From assembly GCA_023898485.1 (NCBI GenBank), contig CP060225.1:62001-126000 (forward strand): 64,000 bases of DNA. The letters run 5' to 3'. Shown here piece after piece: positions 27,776 to 38,184 of the stretch. The notes under the pieces are model-generated. The model saw only the letters and a list, made by a program, of their open reading frames with translations, searched no databases and was not told the origin of the DNA. Numbering within the stretch: the first letter of the stretch is position 1; each line of letters opens with the position of its first letter. The position numbers and the translations under genes are program-made. This DNA comes from Candidatus Peribacteria bacterium (lineage in GTDB: Bacteria; Patescibacteriota; Gracilibacteria; Absconditabacterales; Absconditicoccaceae).

Positions 27776-29422
27776 ATGAGAGATAATCAAGCTATTGCAG
27801 ACGCTTTGTTTCCGTGAGTGTCGAGTGATATCCGCTCGCTTCGTGGACGTTATCCTGCTCGTCCCGAGTGACAAGTGGTAAGCCGCATAGCACCTAGTCC
27901 TACAGGTCTTTTTCATCTGGGAGGATTGTTGGCTGCGTTTGTGCCATATATGTATGCACATCAGGAGGATGGGGTATTTTTTTTCCGTATCGAAGACACA
28001 GATCAGGAGCGCAAAGTAGAATGAGGAGTCGATTTTCTCATCGCGGGTCTGCATGATTTTGGTTTGGATCCTGATGAGGGACGTATTGCAGAAGGAGTGG
28101 ATCGTGGTGACTATGGACCCTATCAGCAGTCGGAGAGATTGGAATTTTATCGTATGATGGCTCGTTATCTGATCGAACAGGGTAGGGCATATCCATGCTG
28201 GTTGACGACGGAAGAGCTCGATGAGATGCGTGAGTGACAGATGTTAGCCAAACAGCCTCCCGGTGTCTATGGTGAGTTCGCTCCCTGGCGTGATGCGAGT
28301 ACGGAAGAGGTTTTGGCGAAGATCGCTAGTGGTGAAGACTGTGTCATCCGTCTGCGTGCTCCCTATACTCATGGTGAGAGAAAAACGTATCCAGACCTGA
28401 TTAGAGGAGATGTGACGACGCAAGCACCGTTTGTGGATACCGTACTGCTCAAATCCGATGGATTCCCTACCTATCATCTGGCACACCTCGTAGATGACTG
28501 GCTGATGGGGACGACGCACATCATCAGAGCGGATGAGTGGCTTGCTTCTGTACCGCTTCATATCACTCTTTTCGAACAAGCTGGGCTGATACCGCCATAC
28601 TATGCACACATAGCACCGTTATTGAAATCTGAAGATGGCAAAAAACGTAAACTTTCGAAAAGAAAAGATCCTGAGGCAGATGTCAGAGATTTGCTTGCTC
28701 GTGGCTATGCCCCGGGTGGGATACTGTCATATCTGATGACCATTCTCGATCCGAACTACGAAGCGTGGCAAAACGAGCATCCGGAGTCTGATGTAAGAGA
28801 TTTTCATATTGACCTCGAAGGGCTAAATAATTCGGGCGCGTTGGTCGATGAGGAGAAGATGAGACAGGTCAATAGAGAGTATCTCGCGAGACTATCTCGT
28901 GATGAGCTGTATGATGAGGCGTTTGCATGGGCTTCGAATCATGATGCGGATTTGTTTACTCTACTCGAGAAGGGTGGTGACTATATCCGTGACGCACTCA
29001 ATATCGAACGTCATACCGAAAAAGACCCCAAGAGATACGTGCTGTATACCGATATCTATGATCAGATTGCGTTTTTTGATGATGGGATCTGGGGGCAGAG
29101 GATGGTTGATGTTGTGTGGCCAGAGGAGTTTGATCGTGATTTTGTTGCAACGCTTTTGGCAGACTACGCTGATCGTTATGATCCGTCGATGGATGTAGAG
29201 CAGTGGTTCGATGATCTCAAGGAGTTTGGTCAGGGGTATGGTTTTGCTGTCAATAATGCTCAGTTTAAAGAGGGATGATACATCGGTAAGGTAGGAAATC
29301 TTGCTATGCTTCTCCGTCTAGCACTGACCGGTACAGCACAGACACCTGATCTGTGGAGTATGATGCAGATCATGGGAGAGGAGAGAGTGAAGGAGAGGTT
29401 GAGAAAGGGAAATAAAGGATAA
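27776..29422 (+). CDS. gltX: Glutamyl-tRNA synthetase
   Basis: 548 residues. Charges tRNA-Glu (and possibly tRNA-Gln) with glutamate. Class I motifs: 'RIAPSPTGLFHLGGLLAA' (HIGH site, about 36-53) and 'KKRKLSKRKDPEADV' (KMSKS site, about 289-303). Typical 'FFRIEDTDQERKVE' and 'LKSDGFPTYHLAHLVDDW' blocks surround them. The anticodon-binding half ends 'TGTAQTPDLWSMM'. An N-terminal extension of about 35 residues precedes the HIGH site. Several UGAs are Gly, including one after 'RKVE' in the catalytic domain. A tandem AAAGGAT-type repeat runs from the last codons into the spacer. Confidence 0.94.
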
Positions 29423-29450
29423 TAGAGAGTTATAAAGGATTAGTAACTAT
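29405..29450. repeat. Degenerate AAAGGATAAT-type repeat at the gltX end
   Basis: Units related to A-A-A-G-G-A-T-A-A-T overlap the last codons and stop of gltX. Similar blocks occur at 9070-9118, 32855-32905, 34868-34905, 40009-40070 and inside ileS near 51676-51720. Confidence 0.5.
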
Positions 29451-29569
29451 TATCATATCACATATTTTTTTTCTGTCATATGTCGTTGATGATTCGGCGG
29501 CGTTTTTTTGATTTCTGAGAGAAGTGCTTATATACTTGTGGGTACTATTTTATCTTTTGGATAGATGCG

Positions 29570-31369
29570 ATGGATTTTACCCCCGCAAACGATGGTAACA
29601 ACTCAGGACTTGATGATCTCAAGAAGAATGTAATCGACGCGAATCTTAAGCAACCTGAATCTCAACAGGAGCCGACACCCTCACAGGAGTCTGTGTCTTC
29701 TTGATTGGATGCTCTTAATGATGTTGTTGCGAATGATAATCATACGTTTTCTATGGATGATGCGTCTTTGATGCAATGAAATGATCCGATGACAGAGATT
29801 AGTGATGATGTAGTGCCATCGTCAGATACGCCCCTTCCTCGCAATAATACCTCTTCTGCTCGTATTGATAATGACGATGATCTTGCTAAAATTACTATAG
29901 AAGTTCCACAAGTCGAACACAAGGAAAATGCTTCGTCTATTTTCTCTTTTGATGATGACGAGAAACAAGAACAATCACGGAAAGAAAAACTAGGTGCTAT
30001 GTTGCATACACATATTAATACCCATTCTTTGACGTGGTATATATTAAGTATTCTAATATTTTTCTGAGCAGTCCTTGGTTCTTTGTACTTTTATTATGCG
30101 GAGAGATATGTGTATTATAGTACGAGGCCGGCGGATTCTCTTGATGAAACAGCTCAATCTGTGCTTATGAGAATCAACTCTTATCGTAATATATTACAGA
30201 CTATCGGACTTGGATCCTCCAGTATTCTAGAGAATGTTCCCACATGAATTCTACCTCAGGATGATCAACAAATGTTGCATAATACATTGTCGGATGATAG
30301 TATATGATATGTGGAAACATACAATTATTTTCATGCCTATCTTAATCTCCTCAATCGTCGCTTACCTCAGTTATACAGCAGTGTTCTTGATGCCAGAGAA
30401 GAACTAGCTAGTTACCCTTTCTTTCCTGATTTGTTGCAACAAATCATTGATCCTAATAATGATTCCTCTTTACAGAGATCTCTTCTTTCGTTGGAATGAG
30501 TAAAATTTAGAACAGCTATAGCAGTATTTTCCAAGTTTGATACGTTTATCCGTCAGTTCTCCTTGATTACATGACGCAGCAAGGAAGATGTTAGTATGTT
30601 CTTGGATACTATTATGAATCGTGGTGATGTGGATATAGATTATTACTTAACTACTTGTTATTTGAATCCTTATGAGAATCCTGATGTCTGTGATCAATAT
30701 GGTGATTTCCGCCGCACATATGATTTCTATGAGGGAGATAATGAGACTATTGATACTACATTTTTTGCACAGATGATGTGATTTATAGATGATAAGTTAG
30801 AAAATTCTGTGCTCCCAAGTTTGTCTCTTTCGACTCGTGATTTTGATCCTATCAATCAGAAACTTACCCTTGTTATTGATGTCAATACACTTCCGGATGA
30901 TACACTACAACTCTTGCAGCAAGGTATTCTGAATCCTCATATTTATGTGGTGGGTAATATGATAAACTTTCTGAGGCAGAGTAAGTTTATTGTATCTGAA
31001 GATATCAATATTAATGAGTTGAAAATCAATAAGATATTGGTTCCAGTATGATCTAAAGATATTACTGTTTCTACTTCTCATTTTGAGTTTTCTCTTCCTC
31101 TACAGAAGAATACACAAAGAGAAATAACTGATTATTTTATAAGTAGGCAACCACAGACTATTGATTATGTTAATGATGGATGGGTATCTTATGATCTTTC
31201 TGGAGATGTAGTAGTGAATGAAGACCCCTTGTCTATTACGTGAACTGTGTCAGATCCACTTCTTTTTAGTGGGTTTGATATGTCTACATGATCACTTGAA
31301 ACCAGTACTGGTGGATCGATCATACCATCTACTAGCGGAGGTGTGATGACGGGTAATGATAGGTGATAA
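29570..31369 (+). CDS. Large single-span membrane protein, unknown (599 residues)
   Basis: Residues 1-145 are hydrophilic, acidic and probably disordered (many Asp, Ser, Asn, Pro, Gln). One transmembrane helix lies at about 154-175 ('WYILSILIFFGAVLGSLYFYY'-like region). The remaining about 420 residues are outside, mostly helical in the middle and beta-like toward the end ('STSHFEFSLPLQKN', 'DPLSITGTVSDPLLF'), finishing in a Gly/Ser/Thr tail. No family is recognised. Around a dozen UGAs are read as Gly. It forms a pair with the next gene, which has the same topology; both may build one envelope complex. I checked by eye for pilus PilN/PilO or sortase motifs and found none. Confidence 0.6.
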
Positions 31370-31415
31370 TTCTATAGTATCATATATTTTAATCTTCTTC
31401 TTTTAGGTAGTCATC

Positions 31416-32852
31416 ATGATAAATTCTTCTGATCAGAATACATCACACAACAAACGCGATAGTGTGTTTGAGCAGGGTATGAAAAGATCTCTCTATATTT
31501 CATGAGCGGTGGTGTTTGTCTCGTTATGTGTTTTGGCCTATTTTGTTTTTCGCTATATTACCCGTATGGCGTCTTATAGAGATGATCAAAGTACCTATAT
31601 CCCCAACCCCAGTAGTCACCAGGTTGCACCTTTGTTTAGTGGTGAGAACATCTCATCTGTTTCTACACTTTCTATCTTTGATATGTTGGATGGTTATATA
31701 AAACTTGATAATGAAAAAGAAGAGATACAGACACATCTTCGTGATTATCGCACACCCTTTGATCTGTTTCTGCGTTTTTTGTACCTACCATCACTTAATG
31801 TGCGAAAAGACCCATTAGTTGGTACTATTGATACTACTATGATGGGTGGTAAGTTTTTAGAGAATAATCCTTATACGGATATTTCCTTGATCAATCAATG
31901 GACTGATTTCTTTAAATATATGGGATCCAATACATATAATGAGATCAATTCTATTGTAGTAAATGAGATAGTAGAGGATAGAGATTTTTTCTATGTTCCT
32001 ATTCAGGTATCCTTTACGGCTCCTTCTCGTCGTGCATTTCTTTTTCTTCTTGATAAATTATCATTAACGTCTGATAAGAATAATATTATGCTGGTGAATG
32101 AGTTTTTCTACTATCTATGGGAGACTATCAAGTCTTCTGATCAGCTTGATCCCTTTCTAGAAAGACTTGTTTTGGATGATGGTCTACCATTTGTCTTGAC
32201 CGATGAAACCCGTGACAACCTTATTGCATATGCTTTGATGCATCGGAAAGAAGGTGATATTAATATGCTACCTTTTCTTACTCAAGATGTTTTGCAACAG
32301 ACAGTTCGTGCTGCATCATGATGTAGAGATGGAGCATCTCAGGAGGTTTGTGAGTTCCAGTTTAGGGAAAAGTTTAGACACATTCCTCGTCTGGCTTATG
32401 GATTGGGTCATGATCAGGTCTCTGATGTGGATTTACTTGATTTCTTATCTAATATTCCTCCACTCATTATATTGGATAATTTTACATTTGAGAAGCAATA
32501 TAATGTAGCGCTGGGTGGTGATGCTGTATATGAGTGATCTATTACTATGAAGGTATATGGTCAAGGGATCACTTCTTCTGAGGTAGACGAAGTTGCTGCG
32601 ATTCTTGGTGAACAATGTTTTGCAATCAAACAACCCATGACAATATCTTACGCACAGTCACTAGTCCAAAAAGATCTTCTAGAAGATGTAGACCCAAATG
32701 TTGTCAGTCCCCAGAGATCGAAAGATTTGCTTGAAATCCAGTGATTATTGACAGATATAGGATCACAGTATGATTCATTAACAAACTATCAAAAGATTAT
32801 CAAGCTCTTTGAGACATATAGAATGCTAGATGATGCACTCTTCTGTGAATAG
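31416..32852 (+). CDS. Single-span membrane protein, unknown (478 residues)
   Basis: A short hydrophilic N-terminus, one transmembrane helix at about 26-47 ('AVVFVSLCVLAYFVFRYI'), then a large outer part. This has helical segments ('DMLDGYIKLDNEKEEIQTHL') and beta segments ('VPIQVSFTAPSRRAFLFLLD', 'GSITMKVYGQGITSSEVDEV') that repeat a strand-then-helix pattern as in PilO-like ferredoxin folds; this is only a resemblance. The gene follows the 599-residue gene by 46 bases on the same strand and shares its Asp/Ser/Phe-rich style, so an operon is likely. A few UGAs are Gly. It ends with TAG next to an 'AGATTATAAA' repeat. Confidence 0.6.
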
Positions 32853-32928
32853 ATAATTAAGGTTGATAAAAGATTATAAACGATTATAGAGGGTTACAGA
32901 AGATTTACTTCTGTAGCTCCTTTTTTTG

Positions 32929-33600
32929 ATGGTGGATGTGAAAATAGAACAGAGCCGAAAAGAGCAACTTTCAGACGAATTTGATCGTCCTTATTTTTCA
33001 GATCTTGTGCAGTTCCTTCGTGATGAAAGAGCAAAAGGCAAGATTATATATCCATCTGGTTCTCATATTTTTCGTGCTTTTGATTTGACGCCGCGAGATG
33101 ATGTCTGTGTTATTGTCCTTGGACAGGATCCATATCATGGTATGGGTCAGGCTCATGGATTGGCTTTTTCGGTCCAGGAATGAGTGACTCTACCACCATC
33201 GCTTCAGAATATATACAAAGAATTAGCAGACGACACTGGCTGTAAGATGCCATCATCAGGTGATCTGTCTCATCGAGCAGAGCAGTGAGTTCTGCTTCTG
33301 AATACAACGCTTACTGTTGAGGCACATAGACCACTCAGTCACCGCGACCATGGACGAGAAGATTTTACTGATGCAGTAATTCGTTGTATTAGTGATGAAA
33401 AAGAGGGGATAATTTTCCTCCTATGGGGAAGTCATGCCCAGAGTAAAAGGCCTCTTATCGATATAGGCAAACATCATATCCTGACTGCACCTCACCCGTC
33501 ACCTTTGTCGGCATATCGTGGGCGATTTGGATCGAAGCATTTTTCGAAGACCAATGAGTTGCTGCAGAAGATGGGGAAAGAAACAATAGTGTGGTGTTAG
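32929..33600 (+). CDS. ung: Uracil-DNA glycosylase (family 1)
   Basis: 223 residues. Removes uracil from DNA as the first step of base-excision repair. The catalytic motif 'VIVLGQDPYHGMGQAHGLAF' carries the activating Asp. Also present are 'GVTLPPSLQNIYKEL', 'GVLLLNTTLTV' and the Leu-loop 'HPSPLSAYRGRFGSKHF' with the catalytic His. UGA is Gly at 'QEGVTLPPS' and 'EQGVLLLN', both conserved glycines. The ATG at 32929 is preferred to a TTG three bases earlier. Length is typical. Confidence 0.96.
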
Positions 33601-33743
33601 ATTGTGTAGATGTGTGATTATCTTGTTAGTATATACAGTGTGTCACTTTTTCTTTTGATAGAAAAATAATAGTACTTTTCAGACAATATTTGCGATTTTT
33701 ATTGGTTGAAGGGAGGACTTGTCGAAATTTTTTGTCATAAAAA

Positions 33744-33770
33744 ATCCCCTATCGAAATAGGAGATTTTTT
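33744..33770. terminator. Bidirectional terminator between ung and the small membrane gene
   Basis: ATCCCCTAT - CGAA - ATAGGAGAT (one mismatch), with A-rich and T-rich flanks on both sides. It can serve both convergent genes. Confidence 0.75.
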
Positions 33771-33792
33771 GATTGTTGTTGAGATGGTTGAT

Positions 33793-34113
33793 TTAGTTAG
33801 ATGCTGCTGTGTCAGCTGCTTGAGTAGCATCATTGAGTTGATTGTTTGCGCTGCCTGTGGTGACACTACCAGTAGCTGCTTCTCCTTCATCAGTAGTGAA
33901 TGACTCAAGTGCATCCATGATCTTTTCGTCGTTGGTACGGAGTTCTTCAATGGCGTCTGCGAGTTGTTGGTTGAAATCTTTTTGATCATCGGTAAGAGGA
34001 CTGCATCCAGCAAATTCTTGGACGAATGTTGGTTTTTCTTTTATGATATAGATAAAGCCAACTATCATAACCAACAGTAATGTGACGATAAATGTTCGGA
34101 ATACTTTTTTCAT
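33793..34113 (-). CDS. Small membrane-anchored protein, unknown
   Basis: 106 residues. An N-terminal transmembrane helix or uncleaved signal ('FRTFIVTLLLVMIVGFIYII') is followed by an acidic helical part ('DFNQQLADAIEELRTNDEKI') and a low-complexity Ala/Thr/Gly/Ser/Asn tail. There is a single Cys in 'EFAGCSPL', not a proper lipobox. No UGA is used and no family is recognised. It converges with ung at a shared terminator and is divergent from the superoxide dismutase gene. Confidence 0.6.
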   Translation of the reverse strand: MKKVFRTFIVTLLLVMIVGFIYIIKEKPTFVQEFAGCSPLTDDQKDFNQQLADAIEELRTNDEKIMDALESFTTDEGEAATGSVTTGSANNQLNDATQAADTAASN

Positions 34114-34240
34114 GTGATAAATAAGAGGAAATTAAAATATGATGTCAGTATGTGGTTTCTCTTTGTTGTTGCAAGAGGTTCTTGCAATAGGTATCAGAAA
34201 TCCTAGACTTATGAGGTATTTTATTCTTTTTGTATTGCTC

Positions 34241-34873
34241 ATGTACGAACTTCTTCCGCTTCCGTATGATTATGATGCACTCGAACCATCGATCGATAAA
34301 CATACGATGAAAGTCCACTACACCAAACACTACCAATGATATACTGACAAACTGAATGCTGCTGTAGCTGAACTTGGACTTTCTGATCAACCTATTGAGC
34401 AGTTGCTGATGGATATGGATCTGGTGCCTGCTTCTCACCGTGCTGCTGTGAGAAATAATGGTGGTGGATATTATAATCATACGATGTTTTGGGAAATAAT
34501 GAGTCATAAGGGTAAGAAGAAATCAGACGCTTTTCATGACCTGTTGGAGACATCGTTTGGGTCTGTCAAGGATTTCAAGGCTCAGTTTGCAGCTGCTGCA
34601 GCAAGTCGTTTCGGATCGGGATGGGCATGGCTTGTACTGACCGAGGAGTGATCACTCGCTATCACCAGCACTCCTAACCAAGACAATCCACTGATGGCAG
34701 ATAGTGATGTAGTGGGCTACCCATTGCTTGGGCTGGATGTATGGGAACATGCATACTATCTCCACTACCAAAACCGTAGACCAGATTATATCGACGCATG
34801 GCGAGATGTGGTCAATCGAAAAGAAGTCGAGAGAAGATATGGGGAGGGGAAGGAGATGATGCAGAAGGATTAG
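34241..34873 (+). CDS. Fe/Mn superoxide dismutase
   Basis: 210 residues. Converts superoxide to hydrogen peroxide and oxygen. The N-terminus 'YELLPLPYDYDALEPSID' is typical. Metal ligands are visible: His in 'MKVHYTKHYQGYTDKLN', His in 'GGGYYNHTMFWEIMS', and Asp and His in 'LLGLDVWEHAYYLHYQNRR'. The 'GSGWAWLV' block is conserved. The choice between Fe and Mn cannot be made safely by eye. UGA is Gly at two sites. The ATG at 34241 is used; upstream in-frame ATG codons would add a hydrophobic segment, so a membrane-bound or exported form is conceivable but not favoured. Confidence 0.95.
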
Positions 34874-34926
34874 AGAGGACTATGAAGGATGATGAAGGAT
34901 TTGTTTGCATATTATACCTATCTTAT

Positions 34927-35286
34927 ATGAAATCTACTCTCAAAGAACGTGGCTATGAAGCAGAGCAACTGGTAGTGGATGACTATGTGCGTCGTGGGTA
35001 TGTTTTGCTCGAGCAGAACTGGACGATGAGAGGAGGCGAGATAGATGCTATTTTTCGTGATGAGGGGTCTGATGAATTAATTTTCGTAGAAGTCAAACTG
35101 ATCACAGCGATGGTAGGAGATACGATAGGCTATGTGACGCCTGCCAAACTTCGCCATCTACAGAGAGCAATCCGTCGATATCTGGTAGAGTATCCTTTGT
35201 TGCATGAGAGATATAGTGTGCGTATTGATGTTGTATTTGTGGATGAGAGTGGTATAGTTGAAAGATATGAGGACATATATTTGTAG
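34927..35286 (+). CDS. YraN/UPF0102 family nuclease-like protein
   Basis: 119 residues. The fold is restriction-endonuclease-like: 'GYEAEQLVVDDYVRRGYVLL' and 'NWTMRGGEIDAIFRD' with catalytic-type Glu/Asp, then 'LIFVEVKLI' with the Glu-x-Lys, followed by 'TPAKLRHLQRAIRRYL' and 'RIDVVFVD'. Members are suspected nucleases acting on Holliday-type or damaged DNA; the exact role is unknown. The ATG at 34927 is chosen because it gives the standard N-terminus; upstream codons consist of repeat DNA shared with the end of the dismutase gene. No UGA is used. Confidence 0.9.
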   Translation: MKSTLKERGYEAEQLVVDDYVRRGYVLLEQNWTMRGGEIDAIFRDEGSDELIFVEVKLITAMVGDTIGYVTPAKLRHLQRAIRRYLVEYPLLHERYSVRIDVVFVDESGIVERYEDIYL

Positions 35287-35352
35287 TAGGATGTAAGAGC
35301 TTACGAGCGTAAGAGCTTCTCCTGTTCTGTTTACTCTTACTTCTGTTATACT
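35287..35352 (+). promoter_or_regulatory. Spacer with repeat and -10 box close to the CtpA start
   Basis: Contains a repeated GTAAGAGCTT and, at 35347-35352, TATACT. The start codon at 35360 follows the box after seven bases, again pointing to a leaderless mRNA. Confidence 0.45.
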
Positions 35353-35359
35353 TTTTCTT

Positions 35360-36637
35360 ATGAAATTTTGGCGTTATATATTGCTGGTTATTTTGGGTGT
35401 GGCGATTGGTGTTTTCGTTGCTGATTGGGATGAATCACTGATAGCTGGATGGATCGATACTACTATCGTCGATGCTACCAAACCAGCTATGACTGATGGT
35501 GAGACTGCCATAGAATCGTCACTAGGATCAGTAGATGAGAGATTGGATGATATTACTCGCGTCTTAGAAAATGGATATTTCTATGATAATCGTATCGATG
35601 AGAACGAGATGAAGCAGCGCGCGATCAAATCATATGTAGATGGTCTCAATGATCCTTTTACTGTGTATTTGGATGCAGAGGAAAACCAAGAACTTGAACA
35701 GTGACTGGTGGGAGAGGAGGATTTTGAGGGTATCGGTGCCAGAGTGATGAAAAAGGATCAGGGTGTGATGATCGAGGAAGTTTTGAAGTGATCGCCTGCA
35801 CTGGAAGCGGGTCTGAAGCCGCTTGATATCATCGTAGCGATCGATGGTGTAGAAGTATCTGGTGAGACATTGTGGGAATCAGTCGAAAGAATACGTGGAC
35901 CGCAAGATACTACTGTCGAATTAACGATTTGGAGAGGTGTCAGCACCATCAACCCTGATAGTGACCAAGAACCAGAAATACTCACTATCGAGGTCACAAG
36001 AGGATCTATTTCGTATCCATCGGTGCTTGGTGAAGTATGGGATATAGATGGTCATATGGTGGGACATATTACGATTTCATCTGTAGGTGATCACACAGAA
36101 GATCTTTTCCGTCAGACAGTGCTGGATCTGCGTGCACAGAATATAGAAACTGTTGTACTTGATCTGCGTGGTAATGGTGGTGGATTTTTGGATGCGGCGG
36201 TAGAGATTGTCTCATATTTCCTTCCCAAGGATGAAGTGGTCGTCAAGGGCGACTATCGTGTGTATCAGGATGACGTCTTCTTGTCGTATGGATATGATGG
36301 TCTCCAAGATTTGCCTGTGGTCGTGATGATCGATGGTTATACTGCCTCTGCAGGTGAGATTATTGCTCTTGCGCTTCGTGACCAGTTGGATGCTCCTCTT
36401 ATCGGTTCACAGAGTTTTGGGAAAGGAACGATCCAGACACTGACACAGTTTGCTGATGGGTCATCTCTTAAATATACGGTGGGCGAATGGCTCCCTCCAA
36501 GTGGTCAGTCTATCAATGGTACCGGTATCGTGCCTGATGTGGAGGTAGAGTTTGATGCTGATCAGTTTGCTACAGATGCGACTGATAATCAGATCGAATA
36601 TGTCAAAACATACGTGAAGAATTTGTTAAAAGAGTAA
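35360..36637 (+). CDS. S41 family C-terminal processing protease (CtpA-like)
   Basis: 425 residues. A membrane anchor or signal ('YILLVILGVAIGVFVA') is followed by a helical N-terminal part ('ENGYFYDNRIDENEMKQRAI', 'DGLNDPFTVYLD'), a PDZ domain ('GIGARVMKKDQGVMIEEVL', 'AGLKPLDIIVAIDG') and the protease core. The core has 'VVLDLRGNGGGFLDAAVEI', the catalytic Ser in 'DGYTASAGEIIALAL' and the catalytic Lys in 'SFGKGTIQT'. It probably trims envelope proteins outside the membrane. UGA is Gly at two positions, one in the PDZ 'LKGSPALEAGL' loop. It precedes a ferredoxin gene. Confidence 0.94.
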
Positions 36638-36677
36638 AAAGTTTTTCTTTTGTTCCTTTTGTTCCTTTTGTTCCTTA
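36635..36677. repeat. Tandem TTCCTTTTG repeat before the ferredoxin gene
   Basis: GTTCCTTTT occurs three times in direct order after the ctpA stop codon. Confidence 0.55.
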
Positions 36678-36683
36678 ATTATT

Positions 36684-36995
36684 ATGCCTGTCACAGTTCG
36701 CGTCGTTAATTCGTCCCATGAAGAACTGGTGTCGTTCGTCGCCACCAAATATAGATGATTTACTGATATGGCAGAGGAGGCTGGTTATGATATGCCTGTG
36801 TCCTGCTGTTCAGGTGCATGTACCGTGTGTGCATGTCGTGTCCTCGAATGACATGATATCGTCGATCCCGCTGCTGTGTCTGTTCCGCTGTTGGATGTGG
36901 ATGATGATCAGGTGTTGAGCTGTGTGGGCGGTGTCGATGAAACAGCTATCGATAGTGGCGAAGATCGTGTGATCGTGTTACAGTCTCTTTTGTAA
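36684..36995 (+). CDS. 2Fe-2S ferredoxin
   Basis: 103 residues, cytoplasmic electron carrier. The cluster ligands are in 'PVSCCSGACTVCACRVLEG' (C-x4-C-x2-C spacing) plus a late Cys in 'VLSCVGG', the plant-type arrangement. UGA is Gly twice, including in 'RVLEGHD', a spot where Gly is usual. No partner reductase is visible in the window. Upstream is a tandem TTCCTTTTG repeat between this gene and ctpA. Confidence 0.92.
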
Positions 36996-37013
36996 TCATA
37001 TATTTTTGTACTG

Positions 37014-37595
37014 ATGGTAATGTATCATATCTCCGATACACTCATGCAAGAGCTTCTCCAAGGTTCGGAGGATGCTTTTGGTGTGCGATATCAAGAGACA
37101 GTAGATGATTTTGGTCGTTATGTGCAGGTACGTTATAATCTCAACACCGCTCAGCTCGAAGATACCATAGCACAGTTCTATATGAAGATGTGGGATGTTT
37201 TCCCTACTTTGTCAGATGATATGGATGAGAACAGACTGTATGTTTATTGTTGGACTGTACTTAATAATATGGTCAAAGATTTTTTCAAAAAAAAGAAAGA
37301 TCAGACTTTTTCGGATTTTCGTCTTGAAGAAGATAATGATGATGTTGCACTTCCTTTAGTGTCTGATGACGATGTTGCAGAGCTTTTTGCACAACAGTAT
37401 GCGGCAGATGCGATCATGGATGCACTTCGTGCGTTAGATATTCGTTTGTACGATATTTTCTATCTCAAATATATGGAAGGGTATGATTATGAAGAGATAG
37501 GCGAAAAACTCTGTCTGACCTACGATGCAGTGAGACAGCAACACTCGAGAGCAATCCGTGCATTGCAAGCGGCTTTTGAGTGAAAATTATCATAA
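37014..37595 (+). CDS. RNA polymerase sigma factor, ECF-like
   Basis: 193 residues. Region 2 is near 'FGRYVQVRYNLNTAQLEDTI' and 'FYMKMWDVFP'. Region 4 is clear: 'RLYDIFYLKYMEGYDYEEIG' then 'LTYDAVRQQHSRAIRAL', the recognition helix for a -35 element. Between them is an acidic linker. No anti-sigma factor gene adjoins. A UGA near the end is Gly and the true stop is TAA at 37593, four codons further than a standard-code reading. Start ATG 37014 is followed by a second ATG two codons later. Confidence 0.85.
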
Positions 37596-37720
37596 ATTAT
37601 ATGAAAGTCAATCATTTGTTTTTTTGATGTTTTTATCAAAGAAGAGAAAATGCTGTTTGGATAAGGTATTTGAGGGGTTGTTATATTACTTTGACTTGAT
37701 AACTATAAGTTCAAAAACAC

Positions 37721-37748
37721 TTGCAATATAGGATTATTCGATTATGCT
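37721..37748 (+). promoter_or_regulatory. Promoter of the HU gene
   Basis: TTGCAA, a 16-base spacer and TATGCT, 42 bases before the HU start codon. Confidence 0.5.
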
Positions 37749-37789
37749 CCTTGGTGTACAATGTTTTATATCTTTATACATTCGTACTA

Positions 37790-38065
37790 ATGACAAAAAC
37801 AGCTCTTATCGATGCTTTGGCTAGCAAGCTTGGTGTAACCAAGAAGTTGGCTGGTGACTTCCTCAACGCTTTTGTTGCTCTTGTAGAAAAAGAACTTAAG
37901 AAAGGTGGTGATGTAAGAATCCAAGGATTCGGTACATTCAAAGTTACTCACAGAGCAGCTAGAATGGGTGTTAATCCACAAAATCCTTCTCAAAAAATCA
38001 AAATCTCTGCTTCTAAGTCTCCTTCTTTCAAAGCTGGTAAAGCTTTCAAAGACGCACTTAACTAG
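37790..38065 (+). CDS. HU family DNA-binding protein
   Basis: 91 residues. Nucleoid protein that bends and compacts DNA. 'TKTALIDALASKLGVTKKLA' and the arm region 'RIQGFGTFKVTHRAARMGVN' followed by 'NPQNPSQKIKISASKSPSFK' match HU/IHF; the Pro at the arm tip is present. No UGA is used, and codons look optimised for high expression (frequent CTT, GGT, AAA), as expected for an abundant protein. It has its own promoter and a strong terminator, so it is a single-gene unit. Confidence 0.96.
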   Translation: MTKTALIDALASKLGVTKKLAGDFLNAFVALVEKELKKGGDVRIQGFGTFKVTHRAARMGVNPQNPSQKIKISASKSPSFKAGKAFKDALN

Positions 38066-38092
38066 TCTTTTGATTGATTGATACATGGAAAG

Positions 38093-38116
38093 AGAGTCCT
38101 TCGGGACTCTTTTTTG
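38093..38116 (+). terminator. UUCG-loop terminator of the HU gene
   Basis: AGAGTCC - TTCG - GGACTCT followed by TTTTTG: a 7-bp perfect stem with a stable UUCG loop. Confidence 0.92.
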
Positions 38117-38184
38117 TTTGTAAAAAAAAAGAAGAATATCTATAATTATTTTATACCTTTTATATGGGTGGCTAATGTATAATC

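Noticed and set aside
33641..33700. A second full copy of the dnaA-downstream element after ung
   Set aside because: Only the left hairpin arm and the CAGACA...TTTGCGA end are similar; too degenerate to call as a full element.
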